The notes under the pieces: generated by a model | Database searches by the model: none | What the model was told of the DNA's origin: nothing | What the model saw: the letters and a program-made list of their open reading frames with translations, nothing else | Source: Oscillospiraceae bacterium | GTDB lineage: Bacteria; Bacillota; Clostridia; Oscillospirales; CAG-272 | Length of the DNA: 41,839 bases | Direction of reading: 5' to 3' | Assembly (NCBI GenBank): GCA_015065105.1 | Contig: SVQZ01000021.1 | Location: 1-41,839 of the forward strand | Made by a program: the position numbers and the translations under genes | Shown here: piece by piece, positions 1 to 6,251 of the stretch | Position numbering within the stretch: position 1 is the stretch's first letter | Layout of the letters: every line of letters starts with the position of its first letter

Positions 1-746
1 CCTGGGGTAATATTCTTTCCATTACCAACGCAAGCGGAACAGATATTTCCGGCAATGCAACACATATAGCAAACCTCAACCCCTTACGCTACAGAGGTTA
101 CGTTTACGATAACGAGACAGGGTTCTATTATTTACAGAGCAGATATTATGATCCTGCAGTTGGTAGGTTTGTGAATCTTGATGCATTTGTTTCTACCGGT
201 ACAGGCTTTGGCGGCTTCAATATGTTTGCGTATTGTAATAATAATCCGGTGATGTATGTTGATCCAACTGGAAATTTTACTTTTGGTATAAGCCTCAATG
301 CTAATGTTACATGTTTTTTTGGCGCATCTATAAGCATTGGTATATTTGGAGATGATAATGGTAATTTCGATATACAGTGGAGTTATTCTGTACCTTTTAC
401 CGAATCTACGATGATTGGTGTATTAGACGCAGGCGTGGGTGCTGCTGTTCAATTTACTAATGCCGATACAGTTTATGATTTATATGGACCATCAACAATA
501 GTAGGTGCTTCTGGCGGTCCTTCATGGTATGTGGGTGGAGATGTTATAAGTTTTGATGGAGAAGCTATTGATGGTTGTCAAATCACTGCCGGTGTTGGTG
601 CAGGGCTTGATGTACATTATGGAGGTTCAACGACCTCAAGTGTTTTACCTCAAAATAACAAAAAATCGTCCAGTGCTAAAGGGGTTTCTTGGGTTTGGGT
701 AGCGGAACAAATTATATACCCTTCATTACCCAAAACTATAAAATAA
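1..746 (+). CDS. RHS repeat-associated core protein, C-terminal part with toxin-like tip (5' end outside window)
   Basis: The reading frame is open from the first complete codon at position 3, so this is the 3' end of a longer gene. Residues 1-90 of the visible part are a textbook RHS core: LRYRGYVYDNETGFYYLQSR, then RYYDP, GRFVN, MFAYCNNNPV and the closing DPTG. In RHS/polymorphic-toxin proteins this core closes the beta-cocoon and the following residues are the variable effector tip. Here the tip is about 157 residues, rich in Gly, Ser and aromatic residues (GVGAAVQF, WYVGGDVI, AGVGAGLDV), with no cysteine or histidine cluster, so it reads as a beta-rich domain rather than an obvious nuclease. 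I do not recognise the tip family. The gene is convergent with rsmD and is followed by a small membrane-protein gene that could be its immunity partner. Core assignment is firm; toxin activity is inference. Confidence 0.88.
   Translation, partial: WGNILSITNASGTDISGNATHIANLNPLRYRGYVYDNETGFYYLQSRYYDPAVGRFVNLDAFVSTGTGFGGFNMFAYCNNNPVMYVDPTGNFTFGISLNANVTCFFGASISIGIFGDDNGNFDIQWSYSVPFTESTMIGVLDAGVGAAVQFTNADTVYDLYGPSTIVGASGGPSWYVGGDVISFDGEAIDGCQITAGVGAGLDVHYGGSTTSSVLPQNNKKSSSAKGVSWVWVAEQIIYPSLPKTIK
153..263 (+). repeat. RHS core direct repeat, copy 1
   Basis: This 111-bp stretch encodes the end of the RHS core and is repeated at 1431-1541 without any indel. By eye 98 of 111 bases match. The two copies encode nearly the same peptide and then diverge completely just after the conserved Asp codon, the usual junction between RHS core and variable tip. 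Confidence 0.93.
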
Positions 747-803
747 TAGTTTATTAAAAGAATAAGTATAAGATCCTGTAACAAATGAGTAAATAGGTAA
801 TAT

Positions 804-1304
804 ATGATATTTAAACATAAACAATTTTTAATGGTCGATAACCCTATAGATAAAGTTTATAAATTACTTTATTACATGAATATTTCATATATGGGTTATA
901 CGTTTAAAAACAAGAAATATGATATGATTAATTCAGTCATAGTAAAGATACCTTATAAAGACGAATTGAATGTAGGGTATCATAACTCCTTTATTCCAAA
1001 TATCCGGTTTTCGTTAGAAGAACAGAAAAACAATTCAGTAGTTGTAACGATAACTTTTTCTTTAAATAAGCCGGTTATTTGTATTGGCTTGTTCATATCA
1101 ATTTTTGCAGTTTTATTACAAGTATTGATTCTTTATTTGAGTATAAAGAATCATATTTTGTTTGACACCATATTAATACAATTTTTACCGGTTTTAATCT
1201 TGATATTTAATTTGTTTATATGCAAAATTTCTTTATTGTTGTCATCCAAACAAATTATGAATCAAATAAAACATAGAATAAGTGACATTTCCATAAAAAA
1301 ATAA
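804..1304 (+). CDS. Hypothetical two-helix membrane protein, candidate RHS immunity protein
   Basis: A 166-residue protein of a family I do not recognise. The first 90 residues are polar and rich in Lys, Tyr and Asn. They are followed by two hydrophobic helices at about 91-113 and 121-147 and a short basic tail, so it is probably a membrane protein with a soluble N-terminal domain. It starts 57 bases after the RHS stop codon. The SD is weak (AGGTAA just before ATG), suggesting low or coupled translation. The codon use is very AT-rich, like other toxin/immunity cassettes and unlike the housekeeping genes from 2061 on. In polymorphic-toxin loci the gene directly after the effector is usually the immunity gene, and a membrane immunity protein would fit a membrane- or envelope-acting toxin. 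That role is inference from position only. Confidence 0.6.
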   Translation: MIFKHKQFLMVDNPIDKVYKLLYYMNISYMGYTFKNKKYDMINSVIVKIPYKDELNVGYHNSFIPNIRFSLEEQKNNSVVVTITFSLNKPVICIGLFISIFAVLLQVLILYLSIKNHILFDTILIQFLPVLILIFNLFICKISLLLSSKQIMNQIKHRISDISIKK

Positions 1305-1329
1305 CAGTTTTCTAACATAGGTACGATTC

Positions 1330-1384
1330 TCTGTGTGGTTGAACGAACAACCAAACGGGCGAAGAAATTCGCTCGTAACACAGA
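1330..1384 (+). other. Compact three-way-junction RNA/DNA structure between RHS cassettes
   Basis: Three perfect or near-perfect stems nest with almost no spare bases. P1 is 1330-1336 with 1378-1384 (7 bp, TCTGTGT/ACACAGA). P2 is 1337-1341 with 1348-1352 (GGTTG/CAACC). P3 is 1355-1363 with 1368-1376 (9 bp with one G-U) and is capped by a GAAA tetraloop. The junction strands are 0, 2 and 1 bases. It sits immediately before the orphan RHS cassette. I do not recognise it as a known riboswitch or ribozyme class, and I see no hammerhead core. It could be a structured RNA, a recombination site or a relic of a mobile element. Confidence 0.45.
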
Positions 1385-2026
1385 AAACAGAGCTCTGTAC
1401 AAGGTAACCGGTACGTACACTTATGGTAATCCTGTAATTGGTAGATTCATAAATCTTGACGCATTTGTTTCTTCCGGTACAGGCTTTGGCGGCTTCAATA
1501 TGTTCGCGTATTGTGAAAATAATCCGGTTATGTATGTGGATTATAACGGTAGTAGTTTTTCAGGTATTTGTAATCCACTTAATTATCCTTTAGCTCCATT
1601 TTTTGAAATAGCATCTCAGTTAGAAAATATAGCTATATTAATCAGTATAGTATTGGCGGATAGTGCAACTCCTATTTTAGAAATAATTGTAATAACAACT
1701 ACAGCCGTGATCATTACCGAACTGTTTTGCATACACTTTCTAATGGAAAAACAAATACTAAAGCCGAAGATACCGTACTTGCCGACCAAGATTTAATTAG
1801 GGATAACAGTTATAATTATTGGACCGCTTATATTCATGATGATATGGTAAAACCATTTTCTCCATTAACATATCCGGAAGCTGTTAATTATGTATCAAGC
1901 GGTTTTAATATTCTTTGTCGAACAAAGAGCGATGCTTTAAAAGTAGCCATGAATTTTCCGGGAATTATTTGGGATCCCAAACATCGTGATCGAGAGGGAT
2001 ATTTAGAACATTCCGAAGATGAATAA
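1335..2026 (+). pseudogene. Orphan RHS C-terminal cassette, frameshifted toxin remnant
   Basis: One open frame (1335-1796) carries a shortened RHS core (GRFINLDAF, MFAYCENNPVMYVD) followed by a hydrophobic stretch. A second frame (open from 1664, stop at 2024-2026) carries a plausible toxin tip: YWTAYIHDD, then PLTYPEAVNYVSSG, ILCRTKSDA and WDPKHRDREGY. The two frames join naturally near 1725-1735 if one base was lost, for example from the T run at 1725-1728. The tip resembles an RHS C-terminal family with a PLT-x2-EA-x2-V-x2-G pattern. From memory, that family ends in a His-rich segment, which is missing here: the protein stops shortly after EGYLEH. The cassette has no credible SD of its own and lacks the N-terminal RHS body. 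It fits a displaced, decaying orphan cassette. An alternative is two real small genes, which I think less likely. Confidence 0.72.
1431..1541 (+). repeat. RHS core direct repeat, copy 2
   Basis: Second copy of the 111-bp core segment found at 153-263, same orientation, 1278 bases downstream. Only the last part of the core is retained, which is the arrangement seen when old RHS tips are displaced but keep homology for recombination with the main gene. Confidence 0.93.
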
Positions 2027-2036
2027 TTCCAATACA

Positions 2037-2062
2037 AAAAGCAAGGTTTTCACCTTGCTTTT
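2037..2062. terminator. Bidirectional terminator between RHS remnant and rsmD
   Basis: A 10-bp perfect stem (AAAAGCAAGG at 2037-2046, CCTTGCTTTT at 2053-2062) with loop TTTTCA. T-rich sequence follows on both strands (TTAGTTTTTC on +, TTTTTGTATT on -). It lies between the convergent RHS remnant and rsmD and overlaps the rsmD stop codon. Confidence 0.88.
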
Positions 2063-2612
2063 AGTTTTTCTTGTTTTCGTTGATCAAAAGAGTTATATAA
2101 GCTCTTCCCTGCTTGGAATGGCGGTGAAGAGTAAGTGTTCCGTATTCGGGGATATCATCCTTATCGCTTTCAAGCATGATAAAGCCGTTATAGCTGAGCA
2201 TATCCTGCTCGATAATTATTCTTAGGGAATCAGCAAGCATATCGCTGTCATAGGGAGGATCAAGAAAAATAATATCGAATTTTTCCTTTGAACCTTTAAG
2301 AAAGGACTTATAATCCTTGGTGAGGATGACACACTTATCATAAAGCTTGGTCTTTTGTGCATTAGCCTTGATTATCTTTACAGCCTCGGGATTTGAATCA
2401 ACAATCGTTGCCTGTACCGCGCCTCGGCTTAATGCCTCGAGGCCGAGCTGACCCGACCCTCCGAAAAGATCAAGAACTCTTCTACCCTCAATGTCAAACT
2501 GAAGCATACTGAAAACAGATTCCTTTACCCTCTCCGAGGTAGGCCTCGTGCTTTCTCCCTCAAGAGTCATAAGCTTCGTTCCTCTTGCACTTCCTGTAAT
2601 AATTCTCATCAT
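2061..2612 (-). CDS. rsmD: 16S rRNA (guanine966-N2)-methyltransferase RsmD
   Basis: Methylates guanine 966 of 16S rRNA during 30S assembly, using S-adenosylmethionine. The sequence opens MRIITGSARG and has the ligand loop VLDLFGGSGQLGLEALSRGA and the catalytic motif FLDPPYDSD typical of N2-guanine methyltransferases of this family. At 183 residues it has the usual length. The frame extends further upstream, but I chose 2612 because GAGGAA, overlapping the uvrC stop, is 8 bases from this ATG; the next codon is also ATG and is possible. It follows uvrC by 4 bases and is surely co-transcribed with it. The downstream end coincides with the bidirectional terminator. Confidence 0.93.
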   Translation of the reverse strand: MMRIITGSARGTKLMTLEGESTRPTSERVKESVFSMLQFDIEGRRVLDLFGGSGQLGLEALSRGAVQATIVDSNPEAVKIIKANAQKTKLYDKCVILTKDYKSFLKGSKEKFDIIFLDPPYDSDMLADSLRIIIEQDMLSYNGFIMLESDKDDIPEYGTLTLHRHSKQGRAYITLLINENKKN

Positions 2613-2616
2613 ATAT

Positions 2617-4440
2617 CTATTCCTCTGCTTTCTTTTGATAATATTCATATATAGATCCGGCATTGCTCTCGGATATTCCCTTCACCGATGCCAATTCTTC
2701 AATACTTGCTTCCTTGATCTTCGAGATACTCTTGAAATGAGAAAGCAAATTCTTTGCCTTTGTCGGTCCTATACCGTCTATTTTTTCAAGGGAGGAACGG
2801 GTAAGTGTCTTTGACTTTGCCCCCGACATTGCGTTCACCGTAAAACGGTGTACCTCCTCCTGTATTTTATATACAATCTGGAATACAGCCTGCTCCCTTG
2901 CTATACTTATCTCCTCGTCCTCGGTGGTCAAAGCCCTTGTTTTATGAAAGGAGTCTTTAACCATTCCGAACACGGGAATATCGATATTAAGCTCTGCCAA
3001 AAGCTCTTTGATAACCGAAACGTGTCCCTTGCCGCCGTCTAAAAGAATAAGGTCAGGATAGGAATTCTCTGTATGTGAAAGCCTTCTTTCGATAGTCTCA
3101 CGCATTGATGCATAATCGTCCTGCGCCCCGTTTGTTCCGCGAATCTTGTAGGTACGGTAATCCTTACGGCAAAAGCGTGCGTTTCTGACACTTATCATTC
3201 CGCCTGTTATATTATCGTTACCGAAATTTGAAATATCATAAGCCTCTATATGCTCGGGAACAACCTCCAAAGAAAGAAGGGAGGCTAATTTTATCAAGGT
3301 TTTATTGTCTCTTTCGGTATCCGCCTTATACTGACCTGCAAACTGTCTTGCATTATCATAGACCATATTACAAAGAGAACGAAGATCCCCTCTCTCCGGA
3401 AATTTTAGATAAACCCGGTGATCTGCATTTTCATTTAAAAAATCAGAAAGAAGGTCGCGGCTCTCCTCATTTATCTCAAAACCTATAAGAATGTTTTTCG
3501 CAATATATTCCCTCTTTGTATAAAGATCGCAAAGAAAGGCAACAACAGTCTCATCACTTATGATCTGATCGGCACCGAAAACGAACTTTTCACTGTCGAT
3601 AACACAACCGTCACGTACGTAAAATACCGCAAGACAGGAGGAAAGCTCGTCACTGTAAAGAGATATAATATCATACTCTGCGTCGGGAGCACCGACAACC
3701 TTCTGCTTTTGCCAAAGAGTGTCAAGCTCTTTTATCGCATCTCTGTACTGCGCCGCCATCTCAAACAAAAGATTTTCGGAAGCATAATTCATTTTTTCGG
3801 TAAGCGATTCCTTGACCGCTGAAAATGAGCCCCCGAGAAAGGATATCATATCCTTAACCGTTTCGCGGTAATGCTCCTTATCGACCTTACCGGTACATAC
3901 ACCCTGACACTGACCGAGCTGATAATAAAGACAGGGTCTTGTTTTTCCGATATCGCGCGGAAAGACCTTCGAGCATCTCGGAATACCAAAGGATCTTTGT
4001 GCGGTACGGATTATCGAATAGGCTGTGGTGGCTCCCGAATAGGGTCCAAAATACTTTGCCTTATCCGAGGCACGCTTGCGCACAAACTGTATTCTCGGAT
4101 ACTCCTCACCTGTGGTGACCTTTATATAAGGATAGCTTTTATCGTCCTTTAAAAGAATATTATATTTCGGTTTATGCAGCTTTATGAGACGGTTTTCAAG
4201 GGAAAGCGCCTCAATTTCAGTATGGGTGAGCATATAATCGAAATGATCTACGTTTGAAACCATCTTCTGTGTTTTAAAATCATTATGCCCCGTTTCCTTG
4301 AAATACTGGGAAACACGGTTCTTCAACACCTTTGATTTACCCACGTATATTATCTTATCCTGCTTATCCTTCATCAGATAAACACCGGGAGACATAGGCA
4401 GCTCATTTGCCCTCTGCCTTAATTCGGATAATGAAGCCAT
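2617..4440 (-). CDS. uvrC: Excinuclease ABC subunit C
   Basis: UvrC makes both incisions around a lesion in nucleotide excision repair, acting with UvrA and UvrB. The 607-residue length is normal. The N-terminal GIY-YIG nuclease is clear (PGVYLMKD, IIYVGKSKVLKNRVSQYF), with the PYIKVT and KYFGPYS segments after it. A Cys-rich patch (CSKVF, CLYYQLGQCQGVC) suggests a metal site, as in many UvrC proteins. The middle holds a UVR region near residues 200-235. The C-terminal RNase H-like nuclease includes EAYDISN and LILLDGGKGH. A helix-hairpin-helix pair ends the protein (IDGIGPTKAKNLL, VKGISESNAG). The start is supported by GGGGGTGAG just upstream. It is the first gene of the uvrC-rsmD unit, preceded by the repeat-bearing region 4441-4810. 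Confidence 0.97.
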   Translation of the reverse strand: MASLSELRQRANELPMSPGVYLMKDKQDKIIYVGKSKVLKNRVSQYFKETGHNDFKTQKMVSNVDHFDYMLTHTEIEALSLENRLIKLHKPKYNILLKDDKSYPYIKVTTGEEYPRIQFVRKRASDKAKYFGPYSGATTAYSIIRTAQRSFGIPRCSKVFPRDIGKTRPCLYYQLGQCQGVCTGKVDKEHYRETVKDMISFLGGSFSAVKESLTEKMNYASENLLFEMAAQYRDAIKELDTLWQKQKVVGAPDAEYDIISLYSDELSSCLAVFYVRDGCVIDSEKFVFGADQIISDETVVAFLCDLYTKREYIAKNILIGFEINEESRDLLSDFLNENADHRVYLKFPERGDLRSLCNMVYDNARQFAGQYKADTERDNKTLIKLASLLSLEVVPEHIEAYDISNFGNDNITGGMISVRNARFCRKDYRTYKIRGTNGAQDDYASMRETIERRLSHTENSYPDLILLDGGKGHVSVIKELLAELNIDIPVFGMVKDSFHKTRALTTEDEEISIAREQAVFQIVYKIQEEVHRFTVNAMSGAKSKTLTRSSLEKIDGIGPTKAKNLLSHFKSISKIKEASIEELASVKGISESNAGSIYEYYQKKAEE

Positions 4441-4810
4441 TCGCTCACCCCCTTTTTTATATATAGGAAATTGCTCCGCCTCGTAAGATTGAAGGATCTG
4501 ATAATCACTAATTGCTGTGGCGGAATTGGATACGGCAACTTGCCGCTTTTTTATAATTTAATTCTGAGTACTTTTTAAATATGATGCAAATATATCTGTC
4601 GTTTATCATTTAAGTACGTTTTAAAAGGTATCCATTTCCCGGGGTAACTTTTAAAACTAATCGAAGCGCTGACGGTTTGAGATTTTCCTGTCAGACGATC
4701 GGAGAAACCGTAGGAATAGCAGCGCTATTTCAAGGTTTTGCAGAGAAGTATGACAAAAAAATATCTGCCGTTCAGCCTTTGAGTACGTTTTAAAAGGTAC
4801 CCATTTATTA
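4441..4810. repeat. Gene-free repeat region upstream of uvrC (repeats and long inverted repeat)
   Basis: No convincing gene lies here. A 46-bp direct repeat occurs at 4592-4637 and 4761-4806 (40 of 46 bases match), centred on GTACGTTTTAAAAGGTA. An inverted partial copy lies at about 4641-4658 and a shorter fragment (GAGTACTTTTTAAA) near 4565. Between the copies is an interrupted inverted repeat, AGCGCTG+ACGGTTT (4665-4678) against AAACCGT (4705-4711) and CAGCGCT (4720-4726). At 4517-4529 GTGGCGGAATTGG matches the 5' part of tRNA-Leu genes, but no complete tRNA follows. A hairpin plus T run at 4533-4552 looks terminator-like on +. The whole resembles a small non-autonomous element or an integration scar. 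Confidence 0.6.
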
Positions 4811-4851
4811 AAAATGAGCAGAACTACCCATAAATTAGCTCTGCTCATTTT
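4811..4851 (-). terminator. Terminator after ptsH
   Basis: A 12-bp perfect stem (AAAATGAGCAGA at 4811-4822, TCTGCTCATTTT at 4840-4851) with a 17-base loop. On the minus strand it follows the ptsH stop by about 20 bases and runs into TTTTTAATAAAT. The plus strand also has a T-rich flank, so it may work both ways. Confidence 0.82.
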
Positions 4852-4871
4852 AATTAATTATAATGTTTAAA

Positions 4872-5141
4872 TTAGAGAACAGACTCCAAGCCGCTGTTGA
4901 TAAGATCAACCAAACCGTTGAGTGCCTCTTCTTCGTCTGCACCGTCTGCGATAAGAGTAACTGTCATATCCTTTGTGATACCGAGAGAAAGAACGCCCAA
5001 AAGACTCTTTGCGTTTACGCGGCGGTCATCCTTTTCAACCCAAATTGTACTCTTGTACTGATTTGCCTTCTGAATAAAGAAAGTAGCAGGTCTTGCGTGT
5101 AATCCTACGCTATTCTGTATTGTAACATCACGATTAACCAT
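4872..5141 (-). CDS. ptsH: Phosphocarrier protein HPr
   Basis: HPr passes phosphate from enzyme I to the sugar-specific EIIA proteins of the phosphotransferase system in the cytoplasm. The 89-residue sequence has the phosphorylated histidine at position 15 within GLHARPA. The regulatory serine is at position 46 within NAKSLLGVLSLG, so both catalytic and HPr-kinase-dependent regulatory sites are present; this argues against Crh, which lacks His15. It stands alone: no ptsI or hprK is next to it, which is common in Clostridia. The start is supported by TTTAGGAGAG nine or so bases upstream, and a near-consensus promoter lies further up. A strong terminator follows, so it is monocistronic. Confidence 0.96.
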   Translation of the reverse strand: MVNRDVTIQNSVGLHARPATFFIQKANQYKSTIWVEKDDRRVNAKSLLGVLSLGITKDMTVTLIADGADEEEALNGLVDLINSGLESVL

Positions 5142-5194
5142 TTGATGCTCTCCTAAAGTATATAATTTTTTTATAAATCGGAATTTACAGATAT

Positions 5195-5223
5195 ATTATA
5201 ACAAATTGGTTTTGGAAAATCAA
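5195..5223 (-). promoter_or_regulatory. Sigma-A promoter of ptsH
   Basis: On the minus strand TTGATT (5218-5223) is followed after exactly 17 bases by a perfect TATAAT (5195-5200). It lies about 55 bases upstream of the ptsH start with no other gene between. Confidence 0.85.
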
Positions 5224-5270
5224 TAGCTTTATGCATTTTTGATAAAATGACAAAATTGTTGATAAATATA

Positions 5271-5741
5271 TCACTTGATTTCGGTAATAATCACCGAAAT
5301 CACAAGATCTTCGCTTTGAATAGTAATCTCTTTTCCGGGTGCGATAAACTGTGTTCCTTCAAGAAGAAAACCGTCATCGGTCATAACACCCTTAACCTTG
5401 AAGTTCCCTTTGATATCCTTTTTGGTATTATCAACACCCTGTTCTGCACGAAGATCCTCGCCTGCAAAGTAATATTTAGCGTCGGTCTTTTTGAGATTAT
5501 AGGGTTTACCCAAATAATTGTCGGTAGCACTGCATAAAAACTCAGAGGAATTATTCATATGCTCTGCTATCTCGGGAGAAACACCCTCAGCCATAAAGCC
5601 TACTATCATTTCCTTTGTATCCTCGGGGACAATTATTCGCTCAACGAAATTGTATCTGAACAAAAGACCTGCGATACATCCGAGCACCACAACGATGATA
5701 ACAAAGTCTATTATATTGAATCTCTTTTTTTCAGAACTCAT
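5271..5741 (-). CDS. DUF4330 family membrane-anchored protein (second of pair)
   Basis: A 156-residue protein with a basic N-terminus (SSEKKRFNIID), one membrane helix at about residues 13-29 and a long extracytoplasmic domain. The N-terminal pattern FNIIDFVIIVVV and overall build match DUF4330, a family with no established function that often accompanies surface polysaccharide genes in Clostridia. Its start overlaps the stop of the preceding paralogue by four bases (ATGA), so translation is coupled. The two share the KRFN-ID-helix layout but little else, so they are diverged paralogues rather than a recent duplication. It is the last gene of the run beginning at rimM; only weak AT-rich hairpins follow. 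Confidence 0.75.
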   Translation of the reverse strand: MSSEKKRFNIIDFVIIVVVLGCIAGLLFRYNFVERIIVPEDTKEMIVGFMAEGVSPEIAEHMNNSSEFLCSATDNYLGKPYNLKKTDAKYYFAGEDLRAEQGVDNTKKDIKGNFKVKGVMTDDGFLLEGTQFIAPGKEITIQSEDLVISVIITEIK

Positions 5742-6232
5742 TTCTTGCCTCCTGCGGATACACAGATCCCTTCGGCGCTGAAGCCGGGTACCCTGAAGCT
5801 TACACTTTTACCAACACAAAGAGTATAGCCGTTGATATCATACGTACCCTTTGAACCGTTCGCCTTGGCTTCAACCGTGATCCTTATATCACTCTTTGAG
5901 GGATGGTCGCTTTCAACAAGCTTCCCGTCATCATCTGAGGCAACAAAGGGAGTGGGAGTTATCTCCGGCTCACCCACCACCTTACCTATAGAGGTAAAGG
6001 AAAGGCTTTCAATAACATTGTCGCCCTCGTTGATAGAGTATTTGATATCATTGCTGACGCCTTCGATAACTATCTCGTATCGGATAACACTGCCGGTCGA
6101 ATCCTTCATGAAATAGTTATTATAGACCTTAAAGCCGATAAAGGCAAGAACACTCACGATAGCGAGTATAACCACCAAAAGGATAACGTCTATAAAATTG
6201 AATCTTTTTCTTTTTTCATTTAATTTTGACAT
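5738..6232 (-). CDS. DUF4330 family membrane-anchored protein (first of pair)
   Basis: A 164-residue protein with a charged N-terminus (SKLNEKRKRFNFID), one strong membrane helix (residues about 16-36, VILLVVILAIVSVLAFIGF) and an external domain containing VIRYEIVIEGVS and an IDxSxG-like beta pattern. It fits DUF4330, function unknown. The ATG is preceded by AAAGGAGC at good spacing. It sits 19 bases after the Wzy/ligase-like gene and overlaps its paralogue downstream. The tight linkage suggests the pair works with the ligase-like protein at the cell surface, but this is inference from order alone. Confidence 0.75.
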   Translation of the reverse strand: MSKLNEKRKRFNFIDVILLVVILAIVSVLAFIGFKVYNNYFMKDSTGSVIRYEIVIEGVSNDIKYSINEGDNVIESLSFTSIGKVVGEPEITPTPFVASDDDGKLVESDHPSKSDIRITVEAKANGSKGTYDINGYTLCVGKSVSFRVPGFSAEGICVSAGGKK

Positions 6233-6251
6233 AAAAGCTCCTTTCTTTACT

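Noticed and set aside
1330-1384. Hammerhead ribozyme
   Set aside because: A three-way junction and GAAA are present, but the CUGANGA core strand and cleavage site are missing.
2548-2814. Plus-strand open frame opposite the rsmD/uvrC junction
   Set aside because: It lies antisense to two well-supported genes and its Cys/Leu/Phe-rich composition is what the reverse of a coding strand yields.
4657-4848. 63-residue minus-strand open frame in the repeat region
   Set aside because: It spans one 46-bp repeat and the ptsH terminator and has no SD. The repeat structure explains the open frame.
4872-5141. Crh (catabolite HPr-like) instead of HPr
   Set aside because: Crh lacks the phosphorylated histidine; His15 is present in GLHARPA here.
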